Shown one piece after another: positions 17,556 to 25,503 of a stretch of DNA of 64,000 bases. The notes under the pieces are model-generated. The model was given only the letters and a program-made list of their open reading frames with translations, had not been told where the DNA came from and made no database searches. Location of the stretch: the NCBI RefSeq assembly GCF_002794255.1, contig NZ_PGGW01000068.1:1-64000 (forward strand). The letters run 5' to 3'. Position numbers and translations under genes: made by a program. Within the stretch, counting starts at the first letter, position 1, and every line of letters starts with the position of its first letter. The stretch comes from Streptomyces carminius (GTDB lineage Bacteria > Actinomycetota > Actinomycetes > Streptomycetales > Streptomycetaceae).

Positions 17556-18404
17556 GTGAGCGACAACGAGCTGGGACTGTTCCTGCGCACCCGCCGCGAG
17601 GCCGTCGCACCCGTGGAGGTGGGACTGCCCGCCGGCCCCCGCCGCCGTACTCCCGGTCTGCGCCGGTCCGAACTCGCCATGCTCGCCGGAGTCAGTGTCG
17701 AGTACGTCACCCGGCTGGAGCAGGGCCGTGACCGCCACCCGTCCGCCGGGGTGCTCTCCGCCCTGGCCGGTGCGCTGCGGCTGACCGTGGGCGAACGCGT
17801 TCACCTCCACCGCCTCGGCAAGGGCCTCGGCGACGGCGTCACCTGCACGGCGGGCGCGGGACCGGCCCGCGCCGTCCGTCCCACCGTGCGGGCCCTGCTC
17901 GACAGGCTGGAGCCCACCCCTGCCGTACTGCTCAACCGGCTGTGCGAGATCGTCGCCCGCACCGAGGGCTACGCGCGGCTGGCCGGACCGCTCGGCATGC
18001 TGGACGGCGACCCGCCCAGCCTCGCCCGCTACGTCTTCACCGACGAGCGGGCCCGTACCACCCACCCCGACTGGGACACGGTCGCCGACGAACTGGTCGC
18101 CGCCCTCAAACAGGGCCCGTTCCGCTCCGACCCGCACATCGCGGCCCTCGCCGACGAGCTGACCGTCACCGCCGGGGAGGCGTTCACCCGGCGTGTGAAG
18201 ACCGTGCCCGGCCTCCCCCGGGCCAGCGGGGTGGCGCGGCTGGTCCACCCCGAGGTGGGCGAGCTGCGCCTGGCGCAGGAGACCCTGGAACTGCCCGCCG
18301 ACGACGACCAGCGCCTGATCGTCCACCTCCCCGCCGACGAGGCCACCGCCGCCGTCCTCGACCGCCTCACCGGCCGCCGCCCGGGCGCGCTGCGCGCGGT
18401 GTAG
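17556..18404 (+). CDS. XRE-family regulator with MmyB-type C-terminal domain
   Basis: DNA-binding regulator of 282 residues. The N-terminal helix-turn-helix (about 25-70: LRRSELAMLAGVSVEYVTRLEQGR) is followed by a ligand-binding-like domain of about 170 residues, the arrangement of MmyB-like regulators. GTG 17556 lacks an SD site; TACGTT (17543-17548) sits 7 nt upstream, so initiation is probably leaderless. It is divergent from the FMN reductase across a 148-bp gap. Regulators of this type are often next to the oxidoreductase they control, which is an inference here. Confidence 0.85.
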   Translation: MSDNELGLFLRTRREAVAPVEVGLPAGPRRRTPGLRRSELAMLAGVSVEYVTRLEQGRDRHPSAGVLSALAGALRLTVGERVHLHRLGKGLGDGVTCTAGAGPARAVRPTVRALLDRLEPTPAVLLNRLCEIVARTEGYARLAGPLGMLDGDPPSLARYVFTDERARTTHPDWDTVADELVAALKQGPFRSDPHIAALADELTVTAGEAFTRRVKTVPGLPRASGVARLVHPEVGELRLAQETLELPADDDQRLIVHLPADEATAAVLDRLTGRRPGALRAV

Positions 18405-18426
18405 GGGCGGGCGGCACAATCTCCCC

Positions 18427-18687
18427 ATGACCATCGCTCTGATGTGGGAGGCCCGGGCCGCAGACGGCCGCGGCGCGCGGCTGCTGGAATGGGTCCGCGC
18501 CCAGGTGCTCGACCCCGTGCCGCTCCGCCGGGAGACCTTCACCGCCCCGGGCGACCGGGTCCTGGTCATCACCTGGTGGGACGCTCCCCACGACGCCGAC
18601 AGCCCGCCCGAACTTCCCGAACCACCGGGCGAGTTGCTGCACCGGCCGGTCCACCGCTGGCGCTTCGAGAGCGCGGAGGTCTCCTGA
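18427..18687 (+). CDS. small hypothetical protein
   Basis: An 86-residue soluble protein that I do not recognise. It has MTIALMWEARAADGRGARLLEWVR and WWDAP motifs and a patterned alternation of strand and helix. It follows the XRE regulator by 22 bp. There is no SD site; CACAAT (18415-18420) lies 6 nt before the ATG, so it may have its own leaderless promoter inside the regulator-hairpin interval. A strong hairpin follows at 18738. Confidence 0.6.
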   Translation: MTIALMWEARAADGRGARLLEWVRAQVLDPVPLRRETFTAPGDRVLVITWWDAPHDADSPPELPEPPGELLHRPVHRWRFESAEVS

Positions 18688-18737
18688 GCGGTCTCCTGAG
18701 CCGTTCCGCCCCTTCCCGGGGGAGCCCCCGACACGGA

Positions 18738-18768
18738 CGAGGACCTGTCCGGCCCGGACAGGTCCTCG
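18738..18768. terminator. hairpin between convergent genes
   Basis: A 13-bp perfect stem (18738-18750 with 18756-18768) with a GGCCC loop lies between the small plus-strand gene and the minus-strand DoxX gene. Confidence 0.7.
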
Positions 18769-18853
18769 GTGAGAGGGAGGGCGGAGGGGGCGGGACGGGC
18801 CCGCCCCCGGTGTTCTTCCGAGCCTTCCGGGCCGGTCTCCCGGCCGGTCCGGC

Positions 18854-19498
18854 TCAGCGGAGCCAGCCGTGGCGCTTGACCAGCGGCAGTGCCTCCCAGG
18901 TGCGGCCCAGGCCCCAGGTGCGGCCGGCGCCGTAGGCGGCCAGGGCGATCAGGGCGGCGGCGTAGATGATGTGGTAGTCCACGACCGGGTTGGTGGACAT
19001 GCTGGGGGAGCCGTCGGACAGGTGCTGGGCCAGGGGCCATTCCGCGGCCCACATCAGGACCATCATCGCGGTGCCGGCCAGTGCGGCGAGCCGCAGGGCG
19101 ATGCCGGCGGTGAGGGCGGCGCCGACGCCGAGGAGGCCGAGCATGAACAGCCAGTCGGCCCAGGCGGCTCCGGCGATGGAGTGGAAGGTGGACTCCAGTG
19201 GTCCGACGGAGACGCCGCTGAGGAAGCCCCTGGTGGGGGAGCCGCCCTCGATCCAGGCCTTCTCGCCCGCGGTGGCGTAGCCGAGGCCGAAGGTCTTGTC
19301 GAGGAACGCCCACAGGAAGACGAACCCGGTGAGCAGCCGGGTGACGGCCCCGATCCGCGCGGCGACGGTACCGGTGGCGGTCGTGGCGTCGGTGGCGGCC
19401 TGCTGGTCGGCCGCGGCGCCGGTCTCCGGAGAGGCCTTGGCGGCGGGCCGGAACGACAGACGGAATCCGGGGCGGTGGGTGGGGTGGTGAACGGCCAT
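18854..19498 (-). CDS. DoxX family membrane protein
   Basis: Integral membrane protein of 214 residues. After a polar N-terminus of about 55 residues come hydrophobic helices. The conserved LLTGFVFLWAFLDKTFGLGYAT region (in parts LLTGFVFLWAFLDK, TFGLGYAT) marks it as DoxX-like, related to the small subunit of thiosulfate:quinone oxidoreductase. The NPVVDYHIIYAAALIALAAYGAG segment forms the last helix. ATG 19498 is chosen because AAAGGA lies about 9 bases upstream. Redox partner and substrate are unknown. Confidence 0.82.
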   Translation of the reverse strand: MAVHHPTHRPGFRLSFRPAAKASPETGAAADQQAATDATTATGTVAARIGAVTRLLTGFVFLWAFLDKTFGLGYATAGEKAWIEGGSPTRGFLSGVSVGPLESTFHSIAGAAWADWLFMLGLLGVGAALTAGIALRLAALAGTAMMVLMWAAEWPLAQHLSDGSPSMSTNPVVDYHIIYAAALIALAAYGAGRTWGLGRTWEALPLVKRHGWLR

Positions 19499-19683
19499 GA
19501 CAGCGGTCCTTTCGGGAGGCTCCGGACCGGTCGTCCGTCGCATGACCACCATCCCGCCGGGGACGGTCCCACCGCAGGGGCCGAAAGCCCGTCAGGAGGG
19601 GGCCCAACAGTCCCGGCCTTCGGTCCTGTCGGGCCCGGCGGGCCCGGCGGGGGCTCCCGGGGCCCGTGTGCGCCGCGTCGCGT

Positions 19684-20304
19684 CTACCCCTCCAGCAGTG
19701 GTGCGGTGTCCAGTTCGGGGTAGGGGGCGGGCAGGGGGAGGCGGCGGCCGAGGTCGACTTCGACCCGGGTGGCGTAGTGGGCCCCGGCCGGGTCCTTGCC
19801 CGGCAGCGGGTCGGAGAAGGCGTACGCCTTCTTGTCCTGGCGGTGGATCAGTGCGTAGACGGGTACTCCGGCGGCGGCGCAGGAGCGGTATTTCGGTCCG
19901 GTGTCGGTCTCGTGGTTGGTGGAGGTGATCTCCCCGGCCAGGGCGAGCAGTTCGATGGAGTACCAGCCCCGGTGCGCCCTGCGGTACGCCTCGTCGAGCT
20001 CGGTGGGCCTGCGCCGCCGCACATAGAAGTCCGGGACGATGAGGGAGCGTGTCCCCTCCGGCCCCGCCACGCGGTAACCGCTTCCCAGCCCGGCCAGCGG
20101 AAACCCGGCCGAGCGCAACTGGAAGTAGAACTCGGCAGCGGCATCGTTGTGGTGATCGTCGGGCTGTGGCGGCACGATCATCGTCCCCTCGACGTACTCG
20201 GCCCGAATCGGCGCATCCGCCGCCTTTTCGAACGCGATCAGCAGATCGATGGGGTCCTGGTTCTGCGGCATGTTCATCGGCCCGGTGATGGGATCGGCGG
20301 TCAT
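19684..20304 (-). CDS. Uma2 family PD-(D/E)XK protein (copy 1)
   Basis: Member of the Uma2/DUF820 family, putative nucleases with a restriction-endonuclease fold, greatly expanded in Streptomyces and of unknown role. The 206-residue product has RAEYVEGTMIVPP, VPDFYVRRR (acidic active-site strand), the SIELLALAGEITS strand and the KYRSCAAAGVPVYALI helix-strand. A GGGGAGGAC ribosome-binding site precedes the ATG. It is the most divergent of the four copies in this window. Confidence 0.85.
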   Translation of the reverse strand: MTADPITGPMNMPQNQDPIDLLIAFEKAADAPIRAEYVEGTMIVPPQPDDHHNDAAAEFYFQLRSAGFPLAGLGSGYRVAGPEGTRSLIVPDFYVRRRRPTELDEAYRRAHRGWYSIELLALAGEITSTNHETDTGPKYRSCAAAGVPVYALIHRQDKKAYAFSDPLPGKDPAGAHYATRVEVDLGRRLPLPAPYPELDTAPLLEG

Positions 20305-20677
20305 CGCTGTCCTCCCCTGTCGCTGATGTCAGGCTACGCCGCGCCGGGTGCCCCGGTGGCGATCGTGGCGGGACGCGGCCGGTGTGTGGGCGGGTTCGCG
20401 CGACCGTCACTCGTTCGAGCGGTTTACCCGGTCAGGCGGGCCGGGCGACGGTGGTGATCTCGGGTTCGTCCCGGTCAGCGTGCCGCGGCCCGCGGGATCC
20501 TCGCTCGGGCGGCCGGAAAGCCCGTACCGGCGGACCAGGGCCACCGCTGCCGTCACCGGCCTCGGCGAACCGGACGGTCCTCTGCCGCCTTCTCATGGTC
20601 GCCGCTCCCTTGGGAACCGCGGGGCGAAATGGTGGCAACCCGGCTGACCTGGCCGGTGGCTCACCGGGGCAGGTGGC
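20305..20677. other. 373-bp gap at the edge of the toxin island
   Basis: No credible gene on either strand. It separates the Uma2 gene from the immunity gene and may be the downstream boundary of the accessory island. I see no direct repeat or att-like site marking that boundary. Confidence 0.4.
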
Positions 20678-21349
20678 CTATGGCGGGGAAGGCGGACCGT
20701 ATCGGGGGCGGAGGCCGGTGAGCCGGGCGCCGAGCCGGGCGAGCCAGGCGCCGGGGGAGCAGGGAGTGGGGGGCTCGACCTCCATGCCCAGTTCCGCCAC
20801 GGCGACCGCGTAGTCGGACTCCTCCAGCGGCAGGGCCAGCAGCTCGTACACCTCCCCGGCGAGCCGGGCGGCGAGGGCCGGACCGGTGGTGTCCAGGTAG
20901 TCCTGGACCGCCGCCTCGTGGTCGCCGAACTCGTCCGGCATGTCCTGGGAGAACCAGCCGCCCAGGAACTGCCCCAGCTCGGGAAAACGGGCATGCCACT
21001 CCCAGTGGGTCCGGGGTGGGCCGGGCGGGGGGACGTCGCCCTCGGCCACGCTCCTCCTGAGGTGGTCGGCGACGGTCAGCAGCCAGTCCCGGACGCGGCT
21101 CTCCTCCAGCCCGAGGTCCGGCAGCGGGTAGAACTCGCCCAGCCGCAGGCGCAGCCGGCCCGGCGGGTTGTCGGCGTAGTCGCGCAGTTGCCGCTCGGCG
21201 ACGGCCACGGCCCAGGGGCGGGTGTGGCGGAGGTAGGCGTCGAGGGCGTCGCTGCGCTGCTCGGGGGTGTCGGCGGCGGGCCGGCCGAGGTAGGCGCGGA
21301 CGACCTGGTCCATCTCGCCGTACCGCTGGTCGTGCTGGAGCGGCTTCAT
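20678..21349 (-). CDS. CdiI-type contact-dependent inhibition immunity protein
   Basis: Predicted immunity protein of the CdiI family that guards against an RNase A-like toxin. The 223-residue product has a helical N-terminal half (LQHDQRYGEMDQVVRAYLG; AYLRHTRPWAVAVAERQLRDY). The C-terminal half carries the family hallmark FPELGQFLGGWFSQD (122-136), then EFGDHEAAVQDYL and LGMEVEPP. The stop of the adjacent RNase A-like fragment is only 16 bp upstream, the usual toxin-then-immunity order. Composition is near host average, unlike the ORFs further upstream. Confidence 0.75.
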   Translation of the reverse strand: MKPLQHDQRYGEMDQVVRAYLGRPAADTPEQRSDALDAYLRHTRPWAVAVAERQLRDYADNPPGRLRLRLGEFYPLPDLGLEESRVRDWLLTVADHLRRSVAEGDVPPPGPPRTHWEWHARFPELGQFLGGWFSQDMPDEFGDHEAAVQDYLDTTGPALAARLAGEVYELLALPLEESDYAVAVAELGMEVEPPTPCSPGAWLARLGARLTGLRPRYGPPSPP

Positions 21350-21365
21350 GGGACGGGGCCTGCCT

Positions 21366-21671
21366 TCAGAGGTGGATCGGGAAGGTGGCGTGGACGGCGA
21401 AGCCGTTGGGGCGGCCGGGGTCGCGCCGCAGCACCACCCGGGCGGCGCGTACGTCGACGGGTTCGCGTCCGGCGAGCATCATCGCCTGGAGCAGCACCCG
21501 CCCGGCGGGCTCCTCGCGGGACGGCCACTCCGCCTCGATGGTCAGCCGCTGCCGGGTGCCCTGGGTGAGCCAGCGGTGGATGACCTGCTCGTTGCGGTTG
21601 ACGACCTGCTGGGTGCACCACTGTGCGGTCGCACGGTCGGGGTAGGTGGCGGATCGGGTCAGGGAGGGCAT
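21366..21671 (-). CDS. truncated RNase A-like (CdiA-CT) toxin module
   Basis: A free-standing 101-residue ORF resembling the C-terminal two-thirds of the bacterial CdiA-CT RNase A domain. It shows SATYPDRATAQWCTQQVVNRN, IHRWL, RLTIEA, RVVLRRDPGRPNGFAVHATFP in that order. The usual N-terminal segment with the catalytic His (H...RHVG) is missing, so the fragment alone is probably inactive. ATG 21671 is chosen because GAGG lies 8 bases upstream; an ATG ten codons earlier overlaps the preceding ORF. It is followed after 16 bp by a CdiI-type gene, which supports the assignment. Confidence 0.65.
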   Translation of the reverse strand: MPSLTRSATYPDRATAQWCTQQVVNRNEQVIHRWLTQGTRQRLTIEAEWPSREEPAGRVLLQAMMLAGREPVDVRAARVVLRRDPGRPNGFAVHATFPIHL

Positions 21672-21681
21672 GGTGAAGACC

Positions 21682-22350
21682 TCAATGCTGTTCTGAGGCA
21701 TGGCGGTTCACCAGTTGCAGGATCTGGCGGAGGATGGACACGGAAGCCCAGGGGACGACGGGTCGCAGACTGCTCTCCAGCTCGGTCGGGTCGGGGAACA
21801 GGAGCAGCGCTTCCTGGACCTCGGCCGCAAGGAGAGGCAGTTCCTGTCGGCACCCTCCCGGATGCTCGCTCTCCATGCCGGCACGCAGTCCCTCCTCGAG
21901 GGTTTCGTACTCGTCGGACTCCACCCACCAACTGAACCCCTTGATTCTGGGGAACTTCACCTCGACTTCCCACGAGGACATGGGAAGCTCGCTGAAGTCC
22001 GGAATTCCTTGCATGTCCAGTTTTCGGATCAGACTGGAGATCTGCCGCAGGAACTCCGGACCAGGCAGGCCTCCTCCTGATTCCTCCAGCTTCTCAAGAA
22101 AACCTGCCGGAAATTTCGAAGGGGATTGTGATGCGACTTCGTTCGAGACGAGGTCGAGCAAGGCGGAAACCGTAGCCAGAGGCGATGCCCAGTCGGCGGT
22201 GCTGGAGCTCCTGATCATCCTGCAGAAGCGAGTGATATCTTCTTCGAAAGGAGGGCTTCCCGGAGTTCGTGAAGACGACGAGATCTCCAGAATTCTTGAG
22301 ATCGGTCCATTGTTGAAGACGGCGCCTGTGTACGTTGTCATTTTTCTCAC
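21682..22350 (-). CDS. unrecognised protein in low-GC island
   Basis: A 222-residue ORF with no family I can name. It is acidic and helical in the second half (DEYETLEEGLRAGMESE; LLAAEVQEALLLFPDPTEL; SILRQILQLVNRH) with a Ser/Pro-rich N-terminus. Base composition is clearly lower in GC than the chromosome (one 60-bp block at 22081 is 48 percent GC), a sign of transfer. GTG 22350 or ATG 22341 could start it; neither has a strong SD. It overlaps the toxin-fragment frame at its end. Position suggests an immunity or toxin-associated protein. Confidence 0.55.
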   Translation of the reverse strand: MRKMTTYTGAVFNNGPISRILEISSSSRTPGSPPFEEDITRFCRMIRSSSTADWASPLATVSALLDLVSNEVASQSPSKFPAGFLEKLEESGGGLPGPEFLRQISSLIRKLDMQGIPDFSELPMSSWEVEVKFPRIKGFSWWVESDEYETLEEGLRAGMESEHPGGCRQELPLLAAEVQEALLLFPDPTELESSLRPVVPWASVSILRQILQLVNRHASEQH

Positions 22351-22550
22351 GGAGTGGTGGGCATCGATGTCAGGACGACGAACGGCGGATCCATTCCTCT
22401 GGTGAGACCTGTCCTACCAGGGGCTTTACGTCTGCCCGCCACCGGGGCAGGACTACCCGAATCGTCCGGATACCGGAATCTCATCCGACTTCGCGTAGAT
22501 CATTTCGCTGAGAAAGCCTCAGTGGTGCATGCTTCCTCAGGCGGCGCAAG

Positions 22551-23117
22551 CTAATCCGCATTGAAGCCCCAAAATGCGCCGACTTCATAATCGGATACCG
22601 CGACCAGTCCTGCGTCCATGATGTATTCGGTGAAGGTTGCGCCGCTGGGTGCTTTTTTGAAGAAGTCCGGAGAGTGTTCCTGGCGTGCCGCCCCTGCGTT
22701 CGTGTAATAAGAGCAGTCCGGCTGGAATCTGGAAAGGATGACCTTGGCTTTCGCCAGTAGCTCTTCTCTTTTGGTAGTGAAATCAGAGATGTTGGAAACC
22801 CGGAACCACTGGTCTGTGATGGCAACGAGGAGCTGGGCGGCGGAATTTCCGCACACCTCATTGAGGTGCGTTGCCATGGCGGCTTCGTCCAGCTCTCGGA
22901 AAGGGAAGCCCCTGGGGGTTTCCGGGCGCTCTTTCTTCAGGTGCTCATCCCATTCTACGGCAGCCCATCCGCGCGGGTCGCTGACCTCACGAGCCATTAT
23001 CGGCAGGAGGTCGCTGATCCACTCTCTGTGCCTCCGGGGTCCTACCCGTGCGAATGAGTAGTTCTCCTCGTACATGGAGATGGCCGCTTCCCATTCAGTG
23101 CTTGTGGGTTCTCTCAA
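22551..23117 (-). CDS. unrecognised protein in low-GC island
   Basis: A 188-residue soluble ORF that I do not recognise. Visible features are an acidic Trp-rich N-terminus (STEWEAAISMYEENYSF; HREWISDLLPIM), a helical centre (ATHLNEVCGNSAAQLLVAITDQWF) and a closing VSDYEVGAFWGFNAD. The TTG start at 23117 has a strong GGAGG site five to six bases upstream. Its first bases overlap a stop codon of the upstream gene's alternative frame (TTGA), indicating translational coupling with the WXG100-like gene. GC is lower than average. The 200 bp that follow, 22351-22550, hold no gene. Confidence 0.6.
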   Translation of the reverse strand: MREPTSTEWEAAISMYEENYSFARVGPRRHREWISDLLPIMAREVSDPRGWAAVEWDEHLKKERPETPRGFPFRELDEAAMATHLNEVCGNSAAQLLVAITDQWFRVSNISDFTTKREELLAKAKVILSRFQPDCSYYTNAGAARQEHSPDFFKKAPSGATFTEYIMDAGLVAVSDYEVGAFWGFNAD

Positions 23118-23619
23118 CTGCCCTCCTCGGCGGGCGGCTTATCGTTGGTCGGCATGGCCGTGAGGACGATGAAGGGGGATCCAGGCTCCTGCACAAGTCT
23201 TTTATGGGACTCCTGGACGCGGCCGGACCCGGGTTCGGTCCGGGGAGCCGGGGGACGCCCGCGAAGTCCGATATCGAACTCGTGACGGTCGTCGGCTCGG
23301 CGGGCCGCTCCCAGGAGTCGAGGATCCGGCGGAAACTCCGCAGTGCGTCCAGTTCCTGAGCGGTGAATCCGTCCCGGCTCTTCTCCACGCCCCGCTCGAT
23401 GAGGGCGAGGGCCTTCTGGATGCGCCAGGCGTCGTCGTTGACACCGCGCTGGAGGTCCTTGTAGGCGGCGGCCGAACTGCGCCACTTGCCGTCGACGCCG
23501 TCCACCAGCGCGTTGAGCTCCTTGATCTTCTTCGCCAGGTAGTCGCCCATGTCGCGCGGATCGGACGCGAGGTCTCTCAGCTTCTCCTCGCTGACGTCGA
23601 GAGCGCGGCCGTCGTCCAC
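23095..23619 (-). CDS. WXG100-like protein with probable frameshift
   Basis: The first 110 residues look like an ESAT-6/WXG100-type helical hairpin: LRDLASDPRDMGDYLAKKIKELN, GKWRSSAAAYKDLQ at the turn, then a second long helix. Such proteins are type VII secretion substrates or trafficking modules. The GTG start has GGGAGGGG upstream. After about residue 125 the frame turns into a Pro/Ser/Arg-rich tail ending at 23095. A second frame ending at 23114 (RLVQEPGSPFIVLTAMPTND... PPAEEGS) has better codon use, and its TGA overlaps the next TTG start. One extra C in the C5 run at 23250-23254 would join the two into a 168-residue protein. Confidence 0.55.
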   Translation of the reverse strand: MDDGRALDVSEEKLRDLASDPRDMGDYLAKKIKELNALVDGVDGKWRSSAAAYKDLQRGVNDDAWRIQKALALIERGVEKSRDGFTAQELDALRSFRRILDSWERPAEPTTVTSSISDFAGVPRLPGPNPGPAASRSPIKDLCRSLDPPSSSSRPCRPTISRPPRRAVERTHKH

Positions 23620-23685
23620 GGTTCCCCTCCCGGTGTTCCCCTGGTGCGCGGTCGGGGGTGAGTCTGTCCGGTGCGGCGCGCGGTG

Positions 23686-24918
23686 TCAGCGGACCGGCCG
23701 GCCCAGGAGTGTCGTCGGGGCGCCCGCGACGCGGGTGAGGAAGACCGTGGCCGCGTTCGGGCCGGACGGTTTCAGCTTCCGGCGCAGTTCCTCCGGTTCG
23801 ACGGCCGAGCCGCGCTTCTTCACCGTCAGTGTGCCCACCCCGCGCTCCCGCAGCAGCGCCTTCAGCCGTTTGAGGTTGAAGGGCAGTGTGTCCGTGATCT
23901 CGTACGCGGTGGCGTACGGCACCGGGCGCAGCTCGTCGGAGGTGACATAGGCGATCGTCGGGTCGATCAGGCGCCCGCCGACCGCCGCGGCCACCTCGGC
24001 GACCAGATGGGCGCGGACGACGGCGCCGTCCGGCTCGTACAGATAGCGGCCGACCGGCCCGGCGGGAGGATCGGGCAGTCCGGCGGCGGCCAGGGTGCGG
24101 GGGCCGGGCAGCAGGGTGGCGCGCGTCGCGCGCTCCGCCGTCGGCAGCCCGAACCACAGCACGGCCTCCTTCACCTCCCCGCCGTCGGAGATCCACTCCG
24201 CCGCCGCGTCCTCGGGCACCGCCTCGTGGGGGATGCCGGGCGCCACCTTCAGGGCGGCGTACGGGGCGCGGCGGGCGGCGGCCACGGTCCAGGACAGCGG
24301 GGGCGAGTACGCCTCGGGGTCGAAGATCCGGCCGCGCCCGCCGCGCCGGGCCGGGTCGGCGAAGACGGCGTCGAAGCCGCCGGTGTCCACCTCCGCCACA
24401 TCGGCGCACCGCACCTCGATCCGGTCGGCCAGGCCCAGCGCCCCGGCGTTGGCGTGGGCGACCTCGCAGGTCAGCGGGGAGCGGTCGACGGCCAGGACGT
24501 GGATGCCCGCGCGGGCCAGGGCGATGGCGTCCCCGCCGATGCCGCAGCACAGATCGGCGACGGACCGCACTCCGAGCGCGGCGAAACGCCCGGCGCGGTA
24601 CGCGGCCACGTTTGCTCGGGTGGCCTGCTCCACACCGTCGGGGGTGAAGTACATCCGGGCGGCATCCCCGTCGTCTCCGTCGTCCCCGGGCCCGAACTTC
24701 GCCGCCGCCCGCTGCCGCAGCCGCGCCTGGGCAATGGCCGCCGAGACCAGTTCGGCCGGGTGGTCCCGGCGCAGCCGGGTGGCGACGGCCAGTTCCTGCC
24801 CGGGGTCGTACTCCCGCAGTTCGGCCAGGAGGCGCTGCCCCTCATCGGTCAGCAGACGGTGGAAGACGGCCACGGGATCGGCCGGGGGGTCGGTGGGGTC
24901 GTCGGAGGGCGCGTGCAC
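23686..24918 (-). CDS. class I SAM methyltransferase with THUMP-like domain
   Basis: Predicted RNA methyltransferase, 410 residues. An N-terminal helical region (to about 110) is followed by a Rossmann methyltransferase core with SAM motif I VADLCCGIGGDAIALARAG (about 140-158), motif II VLAVDRSP and the FADPARRGGRGR motif IV. The C-terminal domain with TLTVKKRG and PNAATVFLTR resembles the THUMP-like domain. Target RNA is unknown. GTG start at 24918; GATGAT 6 nt upstream suggests a leaderless message. Confidence 0.85.
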   Translation of the reverse strand: MHAPSDDPTDPPADPVAVFHRLLTDEGQRLLAELREYDPGQELAVATRLRRDHPAELVSAAIAQARLRQRAAAKFGPGDDGDDGDAARMYFTPDGVEQATRANVAAYRAGRFAALGVRSVADLCCGIGGDAIALARAGIHVLAVDRSPLTCEVAHANAGALGLADRIEVRCADVAEVDTGGFDAVFADPARRGGRGRIFDPEAYSPPLSWTVAAARRAPYAALKVAPGIPHEAVPEDAAAEWISDGGEVKEAVLWFGLPTAERATRATLLPGPRTLAAAGLPDPPAGPVGRYLYEPDGAVVRAHLVAEVAAAVGGRLIDPTIAYVTSDELRPVPYATAYEITDTLPFNLKRLKALLRERGVGTLTVKKRGSAVEPEELRRKLKPSGPNAATVFLTRVAGAPTTLLGRPVR

Positions 24919-24930
24919 CGGCCCATCATC

Positions 24931-25503
24931 TCAGCGCCGGTACAGCGTGGTGAGGTCGATCTCCATGGGGAAGGGCACCGGAACGGCAAGCCTGCCGCGG
25001 TGGATGCCGGTGGCCACGTACGCGCCGGTGGTGTCGTCCAGTTCGTAGACGTGGACGACCGGCTCGTCGTTCTCCTCCTCCACCCGCCAGAAGTGCCGGA
25101 TCCCGGCCTTGGCGTACTTCACCGGCTTGGCCTCCCTGTCGCGTACCGCTGACTCGTCCGAGACGATCTCGACGGCGAGCACGACCTCCTCGGGGAGGTA
25201 GGAGGTGCGCTTCTTCCGGGGAGGAGCGTCGACGATCAGGATGTCCGGCTCGGGACGCTGGCGTTCACCCAGCCGGATCGACATCTCAGCAGGAACTCGC
25301 AGGTGGTGAGGGGCCGCGAGCTCTATGGCGTTGGCCAGCCGCCGCATCACCATGCTGTGGAACTCGGTCTGCGGCGACATCATCACGAGGGCTCCGTCGA
25401 TCAGTTCGAAGCGCGGGGCGTCCGGCGGCAACCGGTCCAGGTCGTCGGCGGTCCAGCCGCCGGGCGGCGGGTAGAACCAGTCGGGCAGCGGCTCTGCGGT
25501 CAT
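24931..25503 (-). CDS. Uma2 family PD-(D/E)XK protein (copy 2)
   Basis: A 190-residue Uma2/DUF820 protein. The fold is visible as RFELIDGALVMMSPQ, PEPDILIVD (active-site acid), EVVLAVEIVSDESAVRDREAKPVKYAKAG in two blocks (EVVLAVEIVSDES, REAKPVKYAKAG) and HFWRVE. ATG 25503 has GAGGAG nine bases upstream. It is divergent from groES with only the CIRCE-containing region between. Gene neighbours give no hint of its role. Confidence 0.88.
   Translation of the reverse strand: MTAEPLPDWFYPPPGGWTADDLDRLPPDAPRFELIDGALVMMSPQTEFHSMVMRRLANAIELAAPHHLRVPAEMSIRLGERQRPEPDILIVDAPPRKKRTSYLPEEVVLAVEIVSDESAVRDREAKPVKYAKAGIRHFWRVEEENDEPVVHVYELDDTTGAYVATGIHRGRLAVPVPFPMEIDLTTLYRR

Noticed and set aside
22485..22545. 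Possible terminator after the 188-residue ORF
   Set aside because: The GCCTCAG and CTCAGGC segments are not complementary on checking, so no stem forms.
23048..23359. Plus-strand frame opposite the WXG100-like gene
   Set aside because: Antisense to better-supported minus-strand frames with strong start sites and TTGA coupling.
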